The notes: generated by a model not told the origin, from the letters alone. Counted from the stretch's first letter, positions 24,921 through 34,493 are shown. The stretch: DNA of 64,000 bases from Arthrobacter castelli DSM 16402 (GCF_000430705.1 NZ_AUMN01000012.1:89657-153656); one strand, 5' to 3'. Program-made: numbers and translations.

Positions 24921-27032
24921 TCAGAGAATCGCCCCGAGGATGAAGCCGGCACCGAGCATGACCAGCCCCAGGCAGACCAACAGCAGGCTCATCATCCAGT
25001 TCGACCGTGAATGAATCACATCTGACTGCTCCAGTGCTTCGGCCATCGAGCGCTTCTCGTCTGTGAGGTCATTGACCTGAGTCTCATATTGGGCCTTGAA
25101 CGAGGTCCCCATATTCTCGAGCTGGGCCAGCAGATCATCGACACGCCTGGCCTGTGAGTCCGCCTTCTCTTTCTCCAGGTTGAGACTGTGTTGCCACGCC
25201 TCGTCACGTTCGGCCATCTGCTCGGCGGCACGGTGACGCACACGCTCGAGCTCATCATCCATGTGCTGTTGCCGCTGTGTCTGGTCCGCCTTCACGTCCT
25301 CCAGGGCCTGCTGGTGGGACGTCTTGAGAGCATTCACCTGGTCTGTGCGCGCCTGATCTTCGGCCAGCGTCTCGGCGCGGCTGATGTCGTCTTTTCGGTG
25401 GTCGTCGATCACGCGCTCGATTTGGGCCGTCCAGGAGTCCATGAGCTCGCGCTCGGCATCCAGGTTGGCTTTGTGCTGGTCTTCAAGCAGTTCCATAATG
25501 CGCGTCTGGCCGACCTGCATCTTCGAAGCCGCATCCTTGCGCCGCACCCGCAGAATCTCCTGTCGGGTGTGCGAATACGTGTTTTCGGCCAGCGCCTCGA
25601 TCTCGGAGACGGCCTCGACCTGCTCACGCGCCACGCGCGCCTTGTTGCGCTCCTTATACTGCATCTCCGCCTGCGCCGCCGCCTGCTGGCCGACCGCCGC
25701 CGCCGTGGTGTTGAACTCCTCGAGAATTTCTTTATGCCGGGTGCGGACATCCTCGTCTTTTGTGGCCAGCCGCTGCTTATGATCGGCTTCGGCACGATCG
25801 TTGAGAGCCTTGTACCGGCTGCCTTCACGATCGGTGGCCACTTCACGGGTGACCTGCTCAACATGTAAGGCCATGAGTTTGATGTATTCGGTGCGCAGAG
25901 TCGACTCGCCCTGATCATGCAGCTGCTCCAATGAGGCGTTGGCCTGCCGGGTCAGCTGCCCGATCTGGTCACCGAGCCATTGGCTGGCACCGGCGGGCGT
26001 GGCAATCCGGACCACCGGTATGCCGATATTGAATACGGTGTTGAACTCGTCGAGCCGGATGTCGAGATCGAGGTCATCGCTGAGGAACCGGCGGGCGATC
26101 TGCTCACGGATCTGATCCTGGTCCGCCACCAGAACCTCATCGTCTAACTCTTCTTCGTCTTCATCCTCATCTTCATCATCGTCATACCCGTCGTCGTGAA
26201 CGTACGGATCTTCATCAAATGGAACCTCTTCGGCTCCGGGGCCGTCATCGACCGATGGTTCATCGAACGCCGCCGCATCCACGCTGTCCGCGCCTGCCGC
26301 CTCCGCTGCAACCCCGGCATCTTCGTCGACAACATCCGAGAAGACCGGCTGAACTTCACCATCATCGGAATCAACTGCGCCGGTGTCGGTTTCAGGCTCG
26401 TCATCAAACAGTGGATCACCGTCGTCGACGGACTGATCCGCCCCGGCGGCGGCAATCGGTTCGGTCTGCCGCTGTCCATCGCCTGCTGGACCCGCCTGCC
26501 CCGCCTCGCCGCTGTGTTCGGCCCAGGCTGCATCCCCGACAGCAGTCTTAAGATCCTCAGTGCCGGCACAAACCCGCAGAGCCTGGGCGAAATCCGCGGC
26601 GGCGACGATGGTGTAATCCAGTTGCCGGCTGCCATCTTGCCAGAGCACGGCCCAGGAGTATTCAGCTTCAGTCAGCAGGCGATATTCCTCCATCCGCGAC
26701 AGCGTGTCCTCAGTGGGGATGATGCCGAAGGTCTCGCCCGCCAGCATGTCAGTGGTGGCCACGGTCTGAATCTGATCGGATTCGATCAGCCCGATAATGG
26801 AGCCTTTGGCCTCATCGCGGTTATGACGCTTGCTCAATCCGCCGATCGCGTCGGCTTCAAGCGTCAGGATCACCCAGCCCGTTCCGCCGGGGAAGATGAA
26901 CGGCTCGTTGGTGCGCAGCAATTCGACTGCCGCGGCAGTGGCGGTTTCACGGACCACGGACGCCAGCAGCTCATCCGGCTTCTTCTTTCGTTCCTTCTTT
27001 TGGCTGTCTTTCGTGGCTGGCAGAATGCTCAT
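24921..27032 (-). CDS. Acidic coiled-coil protein with C-terminal membrane anchor
   Basis: A 703-residue protein in four parts. An N-terminal globular region (about 1-150) is followed by a very acidic linker (about 160-300, with runs such as DDDEDEDEDEEE). A long helical coiled coil comes next (about 370-665, rich in E, Q, R), and a single C-terminal membrane helix (MMSLLLVCLGLVMLGAGFI) ends the chain. The layout is that of a tail-anchored cytoplasmic scaffold. I know no named family for it. It sits between the coupling protein and a ClpA/B-like ATPase, so a role in organising the transfer apparatus at the membrane is plausible. GAAGGGA precedes the ATG. Confidence 0.7.
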   Translation of the reverse strand: MSILPATKDSQKKERKKKPDELLASVVRETATAAAVELLRTNEPFIFPGGTGWVILTLEADAIGGLSKRHNRDEAKGSIIGLIESDQIQTVATTDMLAGETFGIIPTEDTLSRMEEYRLLTEAEYSWAVLWQDGSRQLDYTIVAAADFAQALRVCAGTEDLKTAVGDAAWAEHSGEAGQAGPAGDGQRQTEPIAAAGADQSVDDGDPLFDDEPETDTGAVDSDDGEVQPVFSDVVDEDAGVAAEAAGADSVDAAAFDEPSVDDGPGAEEVPFDEDPYVHDDGYDDDEDEDEDEEELDDEVLVADQDQIREQIARRFLSDDLDLDIRLDEFNTVFNIGIPVVRIATPAGASQWLGDQIGQLTRQANASLEQLHDQGESTLRTEYIKLMALHVEQVTREVATDREGSRYKALNDRAEADHKQRLATKDEDVRTRHKEILEEFNTTAAAVGQQAAAQAEMQYKERNKARVAREQVEAVSEIEALAENTYSHTRQEILRVRRKDAASKMQVGQTRIMELLEDQHKANLDAERELMDSWTAQIERVIDDHRKDDISRAETLAEDQARTDQVNALKTSHQQALEDVKADQTQRQQHMDDELERVRHRAAEQMAERDEAWQHSLNLEKEKADSQARRVDDLLAQLENMGTSFKAQYETQVNDLTDEKRSMAEALEQSDVIHSRSNWMMSLLLVCLGLVMLGAGFILGAIL

Positions 27033-27166
27033 GTCTGTGGATCCCTTCGATCAATACCGCCATTAGTCTCATATACGAGAATACTATTAATGAATGCAAG
27101 TCTGCAACGTTTCTAAATTATCAGTACTGGATCATTGAAACGATCATATATGATCAAAACACCCGC
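27033..27166 (-). promoter_or_regulatory. AT-rich promoter island
   Basis: AT-rich DNA upstream of the coiled-coil gene, with the near-palindrome TCTCATATACGAGA (27069-27082) and, on the minus strand, AGTATTCTCGTATATGAG. It resembles the island upstream of the polymerase-like gene. Exact promoter hexamers are uncertain. Confidence 0.45.
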
Positions 27167-28933
27167 TTATCTCATTGCGCTGACGACCACGTGGGCGTCC
27201 GAGGTCAGCAGGGACTTATGGTCGCTGACCAGCTCTCCTTCGACGTCGATGCGAATCCGGCGCTCGACTGGATGCTCGTTGACGAACAGTGCCACGGCTG
27301 TGGTCACTTCATCGGTCATTTTCGCCACCGCCGCACGGGCACCGCCGGCATCGGAGTCGCTGTCGGACCTGTCGTCGATGAGGTACTGCAGGACCCTCTC
27401 GTCGATCGTCACGGCCACGTTGTGCTTGACCAGCACCTCCTGGACCAACCCGCGCAGCTTGGTCTTGATGATCTTCTGCTGCGTGGGCAGCGACAACGGC
27501 TGGAACGGCACGATTGAATCAATACGTCCCAGCAGTTCCGGCGGAAACCGGTTGTCGCCGGAGGTCGAGGAGATCGACCGGCGGATGAGCTTCTCATAGT
27601 GCAACAGCTGCTTGCCCGAACCGGTGTCGTCGGGTTCGTATTGGGCGATGGTCGAGAAGATCTCGGAGCCGGCGTTGGTCGTCAACACAATGTAGGTGTT
27701 GAGGAAAGAGACCTCGCGGTTGTTGTCGTCGGAGAGCCGACCGTCGTCGAGGACCTGGAGCAGCACCCTGGTGACCATCGAATGTGCTTTCTCCACCTCG
27801 TCGAACAGCAGTACGGCATGGGATAAGTCCCACACCCGCTTGGTCAGCTCCGAGCGGAACGCCGCCAGCGAGTCTTCAGTTGCATATTCAGTCATGTCCA
27901 TGCGGATCAAATGCCGCTGGTCGTCGCCGAACAAGAGCTTCGCCAGCTGCTTGGCGGTCTCCGATTTGCCCACACCGGTCGATCCGGCGAACAGCAGGCT
28001 TGCCTGCGGCCGCGTCTTGTCGTTGAGGTCGGCCACGCACAGCTGCAGGCGGCGGGCCAGCACGCTGGTGGCCAGATCCTGGCTGAGCACCTTCGAGTCC
28101 AGCTGCCGCTTGATCTTGGTGCCGTCGACACGGAAGGCGACGTTGACGTTCAGCGACTCCATGAGCACGTCCGCGAGCAGGTCCTTGTCGATGGCGCGTT
28201 TGGTGTGCCGGTGCCAGCCGACCATCGAGTCGAGTACCAGGATCGACTTGCGCGGCTGTGCGTTGGCCGGCATATACCGCTGTGTGTACTCGTAGATCAA
28301 CCGGAAGATGTGATCGTCGAGGAACTGGTCGGCGACGTCGTAACGCTGTGCCATGCCTTCCAGGATCTGCACCGTCGTTTCTTCGTCCGGCGGTGAGAGG
28401 TTGATCCGCTGCAGACGCTCCACCAACGGCTGGTTCGCTGAAATGTGCAGATGGAACTCGTCGTAGGTCGTCGCGGCAATGACGCGGATACCGCGGGCAC
28501 CGGAGGCGGCCAGCACCGGCTTGATCGCCTCGACCGCGGCGTCGGAGAGCTGGATGATCTGGTGGAACTCATCGATGAACAGCACCAGTTCCAGGCCCTC
28601 GTCCGCGACGAAACGCTCGGCCTCGTCGAAGAAGCCTTTGAGCATCGCGGCCATGTTTTCGGCGTTGCCCGCCTCGGAGATCATCCTGGCCGGATCGACC
28701 TCGAGATACAGTCTCTTCGGGTCCGAGGCCATCGTGGCCTGGACAACACTGGTTTTGCCCGAGCCCGCGGGGGCCAGCATCAATGCGTTGCATAGTTCGG
28801 GGCGGTTCATCGAGGCCAGCAGCTGCGTCTTCTCGTGCTCGCGGCCGACGATGGCCCGTTCCGCCATTTTCATCGGCTGCGACAGCCGCCCCAACAGCTC
28901 ATAAGACTCGTTGAGCCGCACATCAGCGAACAT
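27167..28933 (-). CDS. ClpA/ClpB-like double AAA+ ATPase
   Basis: A 588-residue protein with two AAA+ modules. Module 1 has Walker A APAGSGKTS and Walker B VLFIDEFHQ; module 2 has GSTGVGKSE and VLLFDEVEKAH, with sensor-type VLTTNAGSE. It lacks the Clp N-domain and ClpP-docking loop, so an unfoldase or remodelling role is more likely than proteolysis. The start at 28933 is preferred over 28954 because GAAAGGG lies 9 bases upstream. Lying between the coiled-coil scaffold and relaxase genes, it might remodel relaxosome or channel components (inferred). It is only distantly similar to the plus-strand ATPase at 2276-4201. Confidence 0.85.
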   Translation of the reverse strand: MFADVRLNESYELLGRLSQPMKMAERAIVGREHEKTQLLASMNRPELCNALMLAPAGSGKTSVVQATMASDPKRLYLEVDPARMISEAGNAENMAAMLKGFFDEAERFVADEGLELVLFIDEFHQIIQLSDAAVEAIKPVLAASGARGIRVIAATTYDEFHLHISANQPLVERLQRINLSPPDEETTVQILEGMAQRYDVADQFLDDHIFRLIYEYTQRYMPANAQPRKSILVLDSMVGWHRHTKRAIDKDLLADVLMESLNVNVAFRVDGTKIKRQLDSKVLSQDLATSVLARRLQLCVADLNDKTRPQASLLFAGSTGVGKSETAKQLAKLLFGDDQRHLIRMDMTEYATEDSLAAFRSELTKRVWDLSHAVLLFDEVEKAHSMVTRVLLQVLDDGRLSDDNNREVSFLNTYIVLTTNAGSEIFSTIAQYEPDDTGSGKQLLHYEKLIRRSISSTSGDNRFPPELLGRIDSIVPFQPLSLPTQQKIIKTKLRGLVQEVLVKHNVAVTIDERVLQYLIDDRSDSDSDAGGARAAVAKMTDEVTTAVALFVNEHPVERRIRIDVEGELVSDHKSLLTSDAHVVVSAMR

Positions 28934-29095
28934 GCAGGCACACCCTTTCGACATGTATCAAATAGATTGAAAGATCAGTCAAACTCTATCATGTAAATGA
29001 TCTATCAAAGACAAAGAAATATCGTCCGACAAACCATTGGGGAAGGGTCTGTCAACATGGCGTCGACGACCTACGTGGGCCGCCGTGACGGCAGA
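28934..29095 (-). promoter_or_regulatory. AT-rich promoter island
   Basis: AT-rich region upstream of the second ClpA/B-like gene. It contains ATCAT-GTAA-ATGAT, a short inverted repeat (28989-29002), and repeated CTATCA units. It probably carries the promoter of that gene; no confident hexamers were found. Confidence 0.4.
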
Positions 29096-29683
29096 TCATC
29101 CGAATTCGGGCTCATCGTCAGCGGCCGGCTGTTCGTCAAAGACGGGCGCGGTGGACCTGGCAGAGGGCTTCGGTTCAGTGGCCCGTGCAGTGAGCCCCGG
29201 CGGCGGCACAGTGTGGTCCGTGTCCGCAGGGCTGCCCTGTGTGCGGGTGACCGGGTTGAACGGCCAACCCGGCTCACCCGGGCCCGGCACCAACAGAGGC
29301 AATCTATTCGGCCGTGCCCGCGCCGCCGCGGGTGGAGCCTGTGCATGCGGAGTTTCCGCCGGCGGGCCCGCATCCATCCCGGCCGGCTCTTTCGCGCCGA
29401 ACTGATCGGCTTCGTCGAGCAGGCTGTGGCCGGCTGAAAGAACAGCGCCGACGCCAGCGCCGGTCACCGGCCCGACCCGCGGGATCGGCCGGCCGATTCG
29501 AGCGCTTTGCCGGGCACCTTTGATCGCCTCCCTGCCGATCCGGCCCAGCGCCGAGACTTCGCCCGCCGTGGGGGCGCGCAGCTTTTTTCTCGCCCGTGAC
29601 GGATCCGCTGCCGGCTCAGCCCCGGACTGCCGCTGGCGCGATGACGAATTCAGCTGTGCCTCACGTGAAGAGCCATTTTTCAT
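29096..29683 (-). CDS. Hypothetical proline/alanine-rich protein
   Basis: A 195-residue protein starting at ATG 29683 with AAAGGAAAGG upstream; the frame is open further upstream but crosses a terminator hairpin. It has a basic N-terminal half (SRARKKLRAP), a glycine-rich helix (GPVTGAGVGAVLSAG) and a disordered proline-rich C-terminus. I recognise no family. A nucleic-acid-associated accessory is possible from the charge only. Confidence 0.5.
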   Translation of the reverse strand: MKNGSSREAQLNSSSRQRQSGAEPAADPSRARKKLRAPTAGEVSALGRIGREAIKGARQSARIGRPIPRVGPVTGAGVGAVLSAGHSLLDEADQFGAKEPAGMDAGPPAETPHAQAPPAAARARPNRLPLLVPGPGEPGWPFNPVTRTQGSPADTDHTVPPPGLTARATEPKPSARSTAPVFDEQPAADDEPEFG

Positions 29684-29702
29684 GATCGCTGTCCTTTCCT
29701 TT

Positions 29703-29754
29703 ACACACCACAGGCCCCCGACGAGCAGGAGCTCATCGGGGGCCTGTGGTGTGT
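29703..29754 (-). terminator. Perfect 19-bp hairpin terminator
   Basis: Arms 29703-29721 and 29736-29754 are perfectly complementary with a 14-base loop, 21 bases past the stop of the 185-residue protein. It separates that gene from the downstream proline-rich gene. Confidence 0.7.
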
Positions 29755-29774
29755 ATTCTCGCCGCTGTGACGCC

Positions 29775-30332
29775 TCAGCCGAGCTGCGGCTCTTCCGACT
29801 CGGCGACCCGCTCGGTCTCAGCTTCAACGCCGGCAGTCTGCTCAGCGGCGGGTTCTGCCGTCGCCTGCTGCTCGGTCGCCCTGGCATCACGGGCTTCGCG
29901 CATGGATGAGAACTGGCCATCCATGGTCTGACTATCAATGTCGAAGTCGGACCCGCCCAGTGACTCGGAGTTGAGCACCAGACCGTTACCCTTGGCCGAG
30001 GGCATCACGTTGGCTTTGACCCCGTAGAGCTGTCCGATCTTTTCGCCATCGGCGTTGGCGATCGGCTCCACATTCGGGCCGGCCGCCTCGGCGATCTTGT
30101 CGAATTGGCCCGCCGAATAGGGGGCACCGTTGTTGTAGCGCGTCTGGCCGTCGTCACCGACAGTGCGGTTGGACGTCAGATGCAGGTTCGTCTCGCTCTT
30201 GCCCCGCTCGTCACGATGATCGACCTGGACGTCCAAGAAGCGCGTCTTGCCATCTTTGGTCACATTGTTGTCGAACGTCTTGGCCACGAGATTGACCCCG
30301 GTGAAAGCGCCTTTTCCTTTGAGCTGTGCCAT
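29775..30332 (-). CDS. Hypothetical protein, beta-rich N-terminus
   Basis: A 185-residue protein with AAGGAG upstream of its ATG. The first 130 residues suggest a beta-rich domain (GKGAFTGVNLVAKTF; TRFLDVQVDHRDE; TNLHLTSNRTV), and the last 40 are a low-complexity acidic tail. The acidic tail after a beta barrel-like domain recalls single-stranded DNA-binding proteins, but I cannot show an OB fold. It lies next to the relaxase with its own promoter region and terminator, so it is probably strongly and separately expressed. Confidence 0.6.
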   Translation of the reverse strand: MAQLKGKGAFTGVNLVAKTFDNNVTKDGKTRFLDVQVDHRDERGKSETNLHLTSNRTVGDDGQTRYNNGAPYSAGQFDKIAEAAGPNVEPIANADGEKIGQLYGVKANVMPSAKGNGLVLNSESLGGSDFDIDSQTMDGQFSSMREARDARATEQQATAEPAAEQTAGVEAETERVAESEEPQLG

Positions 30333-30495
30333 GATCTTTACTCCTTTATTTGTTCCGACTCACACATGAGTCGGTCTCGATCAACGACCATCGCCCGATC
30401 ATTAGCAACCTATCCGGCGAATACTGTAGAGACTAATACAGTATAAATGCGGATGCAACCAGTCGATGATCTACTGAATGATCTATGACCGATAA
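30333..30495 (-). promoter_or_regulatory. AT-rich promoter island with 8-8-8 inverted repeat
   Basis: Upstream of the 185-residue gene lies an inverted repeat, ATACTGTA (30421-30428) and TACAGTAT (30437-30444), with an 8-base spacer. This spacing suits a dimeric repressor. On the minus strand GTATTCG lies nearby, a motif also found in other islands. Confidence 0.5.
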
Positions 30496-32856
30496 TTATG
30501 TCCCCATCGACATGTCGCCCGGCTGCCCGCCTCGGTCGGATCCGGCCGTGTCGGCATCGGGATACTGCGACAGATCAGGGGCCTCGAGTGCGGCCTGATC
30601 CACCTGTTGGCGGACGGACACGGCCAGACCGGCATCCAATGATGAGGCAGCTTGTCTGTCCACCTTCTCTTCGGCGCTACGCGCCGCACGCAGTTCTGCG
30701 AACCGGCTGGGCAGCACGCTGCGCCCGTGTGCATCGGCATTGTCATCCAAGACGGCCGTCAGCTTCGTCATCGCCGCGACATCGTCGACGGGCAGGTCGA
30801 CGATGGCCTCACTCTGGTGCGAGTCGTCGAGATAGGCCATGGCACCGAGCAGTAACTCGTGGCGCTGGTTCGCTTCGGCCACAAAGGCCTGCCGGCTGGA
30901 CGGGCCCACGGTGACATCGTTGAAGAAGTCGTAGCCAAGGTGGTGCAGGTCCAGGGCCTTGACTTCGTTGAAGTCGTAGGCGGCACCTTTTTCGATGACC
31001 AGATCCTGGAGGCCATCATCAGCGACGGAATCCGTATCTGCACCCGGATCGGTGCCTGTGCCGGTCGCTGCTGCAGGCCCGGCAGTATCGACAGCCGCCG
31101 CTGAGGCTTGTGCCGGCCTCAATATCAGCCCGGTGGCGGCCAGATCCGTACGCAGCTGCTCAAGCCGCTCGTCATATCCCGAGCGCATTGTCGAAATCCG
31201 GTGGTCCAGCACGCTGCGGCCGGCATCGCCTTCGGTGAGCAACCGGCCGCCGGGCTGGTCATAGATCTCGCGGCCCAAACGTTCGGCCTCATCGGGGTCT
31301 TTCATCCGCTGCAGCGAACCGTCGTGGCGCAGGCTCTTCAGTGCCAGCAGCCGCTGGCCGTAGTCGGCGACTTCCTGGTGCTGCTCGTACCAGGGGCCGG
31401 CCTCGCCCATGAATGGCAGAAAATGCTGGTATTTGGCCATCAGTCGAAGCTGATACTGCTGTTCGTGCCAGTAGAAGTCGTAGAGCGGCCTCGAATCGTC
31501 ATCGGCGACACCGGCATCATCGGCCCTCTCCCATTGCCGTGTCAGATCGCGATACACACCGGACTTGCGCTTGTGGTGATCCAGGCGCGAGGCGTAATTA
31601 CGCAGGCGAAAACCGAATGAGACCATATCGGCCGACTCGCCCTGGTCGTCGAGGCCGGCATCGTGGCGATCGGCGGCCAGCGTGGCCATCTGCTCATAAT
31701 CCATGCCCATTACGTCAAGCATCGGTGTGCGGATCGTCAGTTCATCTTCGGGCAGCGCGGCCACCATCCGGTAGACGCCGTTGATTCCGCGCTCGACAAT
31801 CCGGCCGCGGCCGGTGTCAACGAGGCTCTGCCACTGTTCGGTGCTCAGGTCTTCGGCCTCGCGGCGCTGGTTGGCATAGTCGACGATTTTTTCCATGGCC
31901 GCCGGCATGGGTGAGTCGCTGCGCTCGAGCTGTTCGGTGACCAGTTCGGTGGCCAGCTCATTGGCTTTGCGCATCCGGTGGTCATTGGTCCCGGCTCGCC
32001 ACAGGCTCCGATCCTCGGGCAGGCACGCGAGCATGAACTGCGGCAGTGACTCGTCACGCATTTTCTCGTGCGCCCACCGTTTGATGAAGGTGGTGACGTT
32101 GCGTCGTTCGTACCCGACGGCGCTGGATAAGTGGGCCACCGTCTGTTTCTCATCCAGCCAGGCATCGACCCCGCGGCGCAGCCGCGACTTGTGCCGGTCG
32201 GTCAGCTTGCCGCGCTGGGTGCCGTCTTTGGCCAGCTGACCTTCTCCGGCGTCGACGGCGGCGATATGTGCGTGAAGGTGTTCGGTGTCGACCTGGATGG
32301 TGGCGGTATAGCGCAGGTCGTCGAACCCGCCACTGCCGGCGGCCATCCGATCCATACCGCGCATCACCGCCATACGCAGCTTCATCTGATCAACATGGCC
32401 GCGATAGTCACCGGGCTGGCTGCAGTGGAAATCCCGGTCGATGATCCTGTGGCGCTTCAAATAATCCTCGTCGAACGACAGCACCGTCTTCATCACCGTC
32501 TTACCGACGTCGAACAAGTGCTGCATGTCGGCCGAGGCCGCTTTCAGCTGCTCATCGGACAGTGAGACCGAACCATAGCCGAACGCCAGCCCGCCCTCGC
32601 CCTGGGCCTGGCGCATCTCGCGCTTGGCACTGTTGGCAGTGCTTGGCGCGCGCTCGACCGCGTCCGTGCGGGCCATGTAGCGCAGGATGAAGTTGTCCGT
32701 CCGCAGGCGCTGGATCGGGGCCAGAGATTCCACGGCCTGATCACGGGCCATGTACTGCTGAATATAGTTGCCCGGCGTGCCGCCGCGGGAACCGCCGCCG
32801 CCAGGGGTCGGCACCGAGTATTCGTTGACCAGCACGATGTCTTGTTTGAGCCCCAC
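30496..32856 (-). CDS. Conjugative relaxase (MobL-like)
   Basis: A 786-residue protein. The N-terminus (LVNEYSVPTPGG...SRGGTPGNYIQQYMARD) resembles MobL-type mobilisation proteins as I recall them, and the metal-binding HxHxH motif of relaxases appears as HLHAHIAAVD (H193, H195, H197). Relaxases nick oriT, attach covalently through a tyrosine (candidates Y13, Y31, Y35) and pilot the strand. The C-terminal 500 residues are helical and unassigned. GTG at 32856 is chosen because GAGGAAGG lies 6 bases before it. It is the last of a four-gene unit starting at 34493. An oriT should lie nearby, but I could not identify it. Confidence 0.75.
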   Translation of the reverse strand: MGLKQDIVLVNEYSVPTPGGGGSRGGTPGNYIQQYMARDQAVESLAPIQRLRTDNFILRYMARTDAVERAPSTANSAKREMRQAQGEGGLAFGYGSVSLSDEQLKAASADMQHLFDVGKTVMKTVLSFDEDYLKRHRIIDRDFHCSQPGDYRGHVDQMKLRMAVMRGMDRMAAGSGGFDDLRYTATIQVDTEHLHAHIAAVDAGEGQLAKDGTQRGKLTDRHKSRLRRGVDAWLDEKQTVAHLSSAVGYERRNVTTFIKRWAHEKMRDESLPQFMLACLPEDRSLWRAGTNDHRMRKANELATELVTEQLERSDSPMPAAMEKIVDYANQRREAEDLSTEQWQSLVDTGRGRIVERGINGVYRMVAALPEDELTIRTPMLDVMGMDYEQMATLAADRHDAGLDDQGESADMVSFGFRLRNYASRLDHHKRKSGVYRDLTRQWERADDAGVADDDSRPLYDFYWHEQQYQLRLMAKYQHFLPFMGEAGPWYEQHQEVADYGQRLLALKSLRHDGSLQRMKDPDEAERLGREIYDQPGGRLLTEGDAGRSVLDHRISTMRSGYDERLEQLRTDLAATGLILRPAQASAAAVDTAGPAAATGTGTDPGADTDSVADDGLQDLVIEKGAAYDFNEVKALDLHHLGYDFFNDVTVGPSSRQAFVAEANQRHELLLGAMAYLDDSHQSEAIVDLPVDDVAAMTKLTAVLDDNADAHGRSVLPSRFAELRAARSAEEKVDRQAASSLDAGLAVSVRQQVDQAALEAPDLSQYPDADTAGSDRGGQPGDMSMGT

Positions 32857-32916
32857 GACGGCCCTTCCTCTTTCGACAGCAGCCACGGACAATAGATCAC
32901 GCCTGGGCGGCCTGAC

Positions 32917-34011
32917 CTACAGGTGATGATCGGCTTCGGTCTCGTCCTCGTTCTCGAGTTCGGCCGCACGTTCGGCCACCCGACGCTTGGTCTCCTCTAA
33001 TTCGGCCGCGCGCCGGATATCCTCCGGCTGCTGAGTCTTTGGCCGACGATCGGGTGCCATGACCGGCCCGGCTGTCTCGTCATCGGCCAGGTCCAGATCG
33101 TTCTGCTGGTCCGCCGGATCCTGGTTTACATCCGAAGCAGGCATCTGCTGGCCAACAGCCTGTTCATCGGTCTCAATCAGTGAACCGGCCACCAGCCGCT
33201 GATATAGGTTCTCCACTGTGCCTGCGGTGCGCTCACGCTCAGCGCGTCTGCTCTCGTCTTCGGCCTCCAGTTCGGATTCGACCTCGAGCAGTCGGGCCTT
33301 GACCTCGTCATGACCGGCCGGAACCGGTGCACCCTCCGCCGGCGAATCCGCCGCTGCCGGCGAACGAACCTCATCGAATGTCTCCTCGGCGAACAACGGC
33401 CGGATCTCATCGGAGCGGGAGCGCAGAATGCGATCATCGACGTGCCCGCCGAACTCTGCAGTGTGGTCCTTGGAGTAGTCGGCGAAGTATTCGACCGGAT
33501 CGTAGCCACAGGATTCGAGATCGATCACCAGATCGGCCGCGTCATGGACATTGACGAACACGACCGGTACATCCGCGACACCGTCTTCGCGCTGTTGGTC
33601 CTGTGGTGCCAGCACCAGGGTGTCCATGGTGGTCGATAATTCCCACTCGATACCGGTGATCTGCTCCGGCACGGCGAAGTCGCTGGAAAAATAGCCTTTG
33701 TGGGCCAGCTGCCCCAGCTGCAGATCGTCAAACTCGTAGAAAGCGTCGATTCGGTCGCCGCCGCCGGTGGGAAAATCAACCTCCCGAACCCCGTAGGGCA
33801 GTGTTTCAACCGGTCGGATCGAACTGAGCTCACCCGATAAGTGCAGATACGGCCGGTAGTTGGTCTCGGGACCGTGATGGGCCAAAGACAATGAGTCCAC
33901 CAGCACCGAGATCCCTGCCTCGTCCTGTTCCGTGCGGGCGGTTTCAACGCCTTGTTCGGCCAGTACCCGGTGGGCCCACACATTGTTCATGGTCAGTCCT
34001 GCGATTTTCAT
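32917..34011 (-). CDS. Conjugation-associated hypothetical protein
   Basis: A 364-residue protein whose start overlaps the preceding gene's stop (ATGA). The first 220 residues look globular (SLSLAHHGPETNYRPYLHL; VPVVFVNVHDAADLVI). The remainder is charged, helical and probably coiled coil, ending in EDETEADHHL. The family is unknown. Its place immediately before the relaxase gene fits a relaxosome accessory protein. Confidence 0.6.
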   Translation of the reverse strand: MKIAGLTMNNVWAHRVLAEQGVETARTEQDEAGISVLVDSLSLAHHGPETNYRPYLHLSGELSSIRPVETLPYGVREVDFPTGGGDRIDAFYEFDDLQLGQLAHKGYFSSDFAVPEQITGIEWELSTTMDTLVLAPQDQQREDGVADVPVVFVNVHDAADLVIDLESCGYDPVEYFADYSKDHTAEFGGHVDDRILRSRSDEIRPLFAEETFDEVRSPAAADSPAEGAPVPAGHDEVKARLLEVESELEAEDESRRAERERTAGTVENLYQRLVAGSLIETDEQAVGQQMPASDVNQDPADQQNDLDLADDETAGPVMAPDRRPKTQQPEDIRRAAELEETKRRVAERAAELENEDETEADHHL

Positions 34012-34493
34012 GCTTTACTCCCCTGCGTGGTCAGTTTCTTCTTTTTGGTGGCCTGACCGAATGGGGCAGTGCCAACGGTTCTCATGTTGGTCCGGCTCTG
34101 TCGTATCAGTGCCTCGACATCGAAGTCGCCGAGGCGAACGCGCTTCATCTTTTCGATCCGGCCGCCGGCCCGCCACAGCCATCGCATCAGGGCAATTTCG
34201 GCAACAGTGATCATCACCACGACAAAAACAAAAGGCACGATCCACAGGGCAATCGTGCCGCCGATGGTGATCGATCCTGATGCCGCCCCGGACGCCTCAT
34301 GGCTCCAGGCCCCGAGCGTGGGAATGATCAAGAACGCGGTCACGACCACCAACAGGTAATCAACAATCAAAGTGGTCAGCCGGATCAATCCACCCCGGAC
34401 CGCCACCGGTAAACCGGTCTTGAGACTGCCCAACATCAACTTCCAGCGCCCTGGCGGCGTTGACGTCTTCTCGGCTCTATTCGTACGTGTCAT
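34008..34493 (-). CDS. Two-helix membrane protein of transfer region
   Basis: A 161-residue protein with two clear membrane segments (LIVDYLLVVVTAFLIIPTLG and IALWIVPFVFVVVMITVAEI), the second followed by a basic cytoplasmic tail with KKKKL. It is coupled to the next gene through ATGA. Small two-span proteins are common channel components, but no family is recognisable. It is the first gene of the relaxase unit. Confidence 0.65.
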   Translation of the reverse strand: MTRTNRAEKTSTPPGRWKLMLGSLKTGLPVAVRGGLIRLTTLIVDYLLVVVTAFLIIPTLGAWSHEASGAASGSITIGGTIALWIVPFVFVVVMITVAEIALMRWLWRAGGRIEKMKRVRLGDFDVEALIRQSRTNMRTVGTAPFGQATKKKKLTTQGSKA

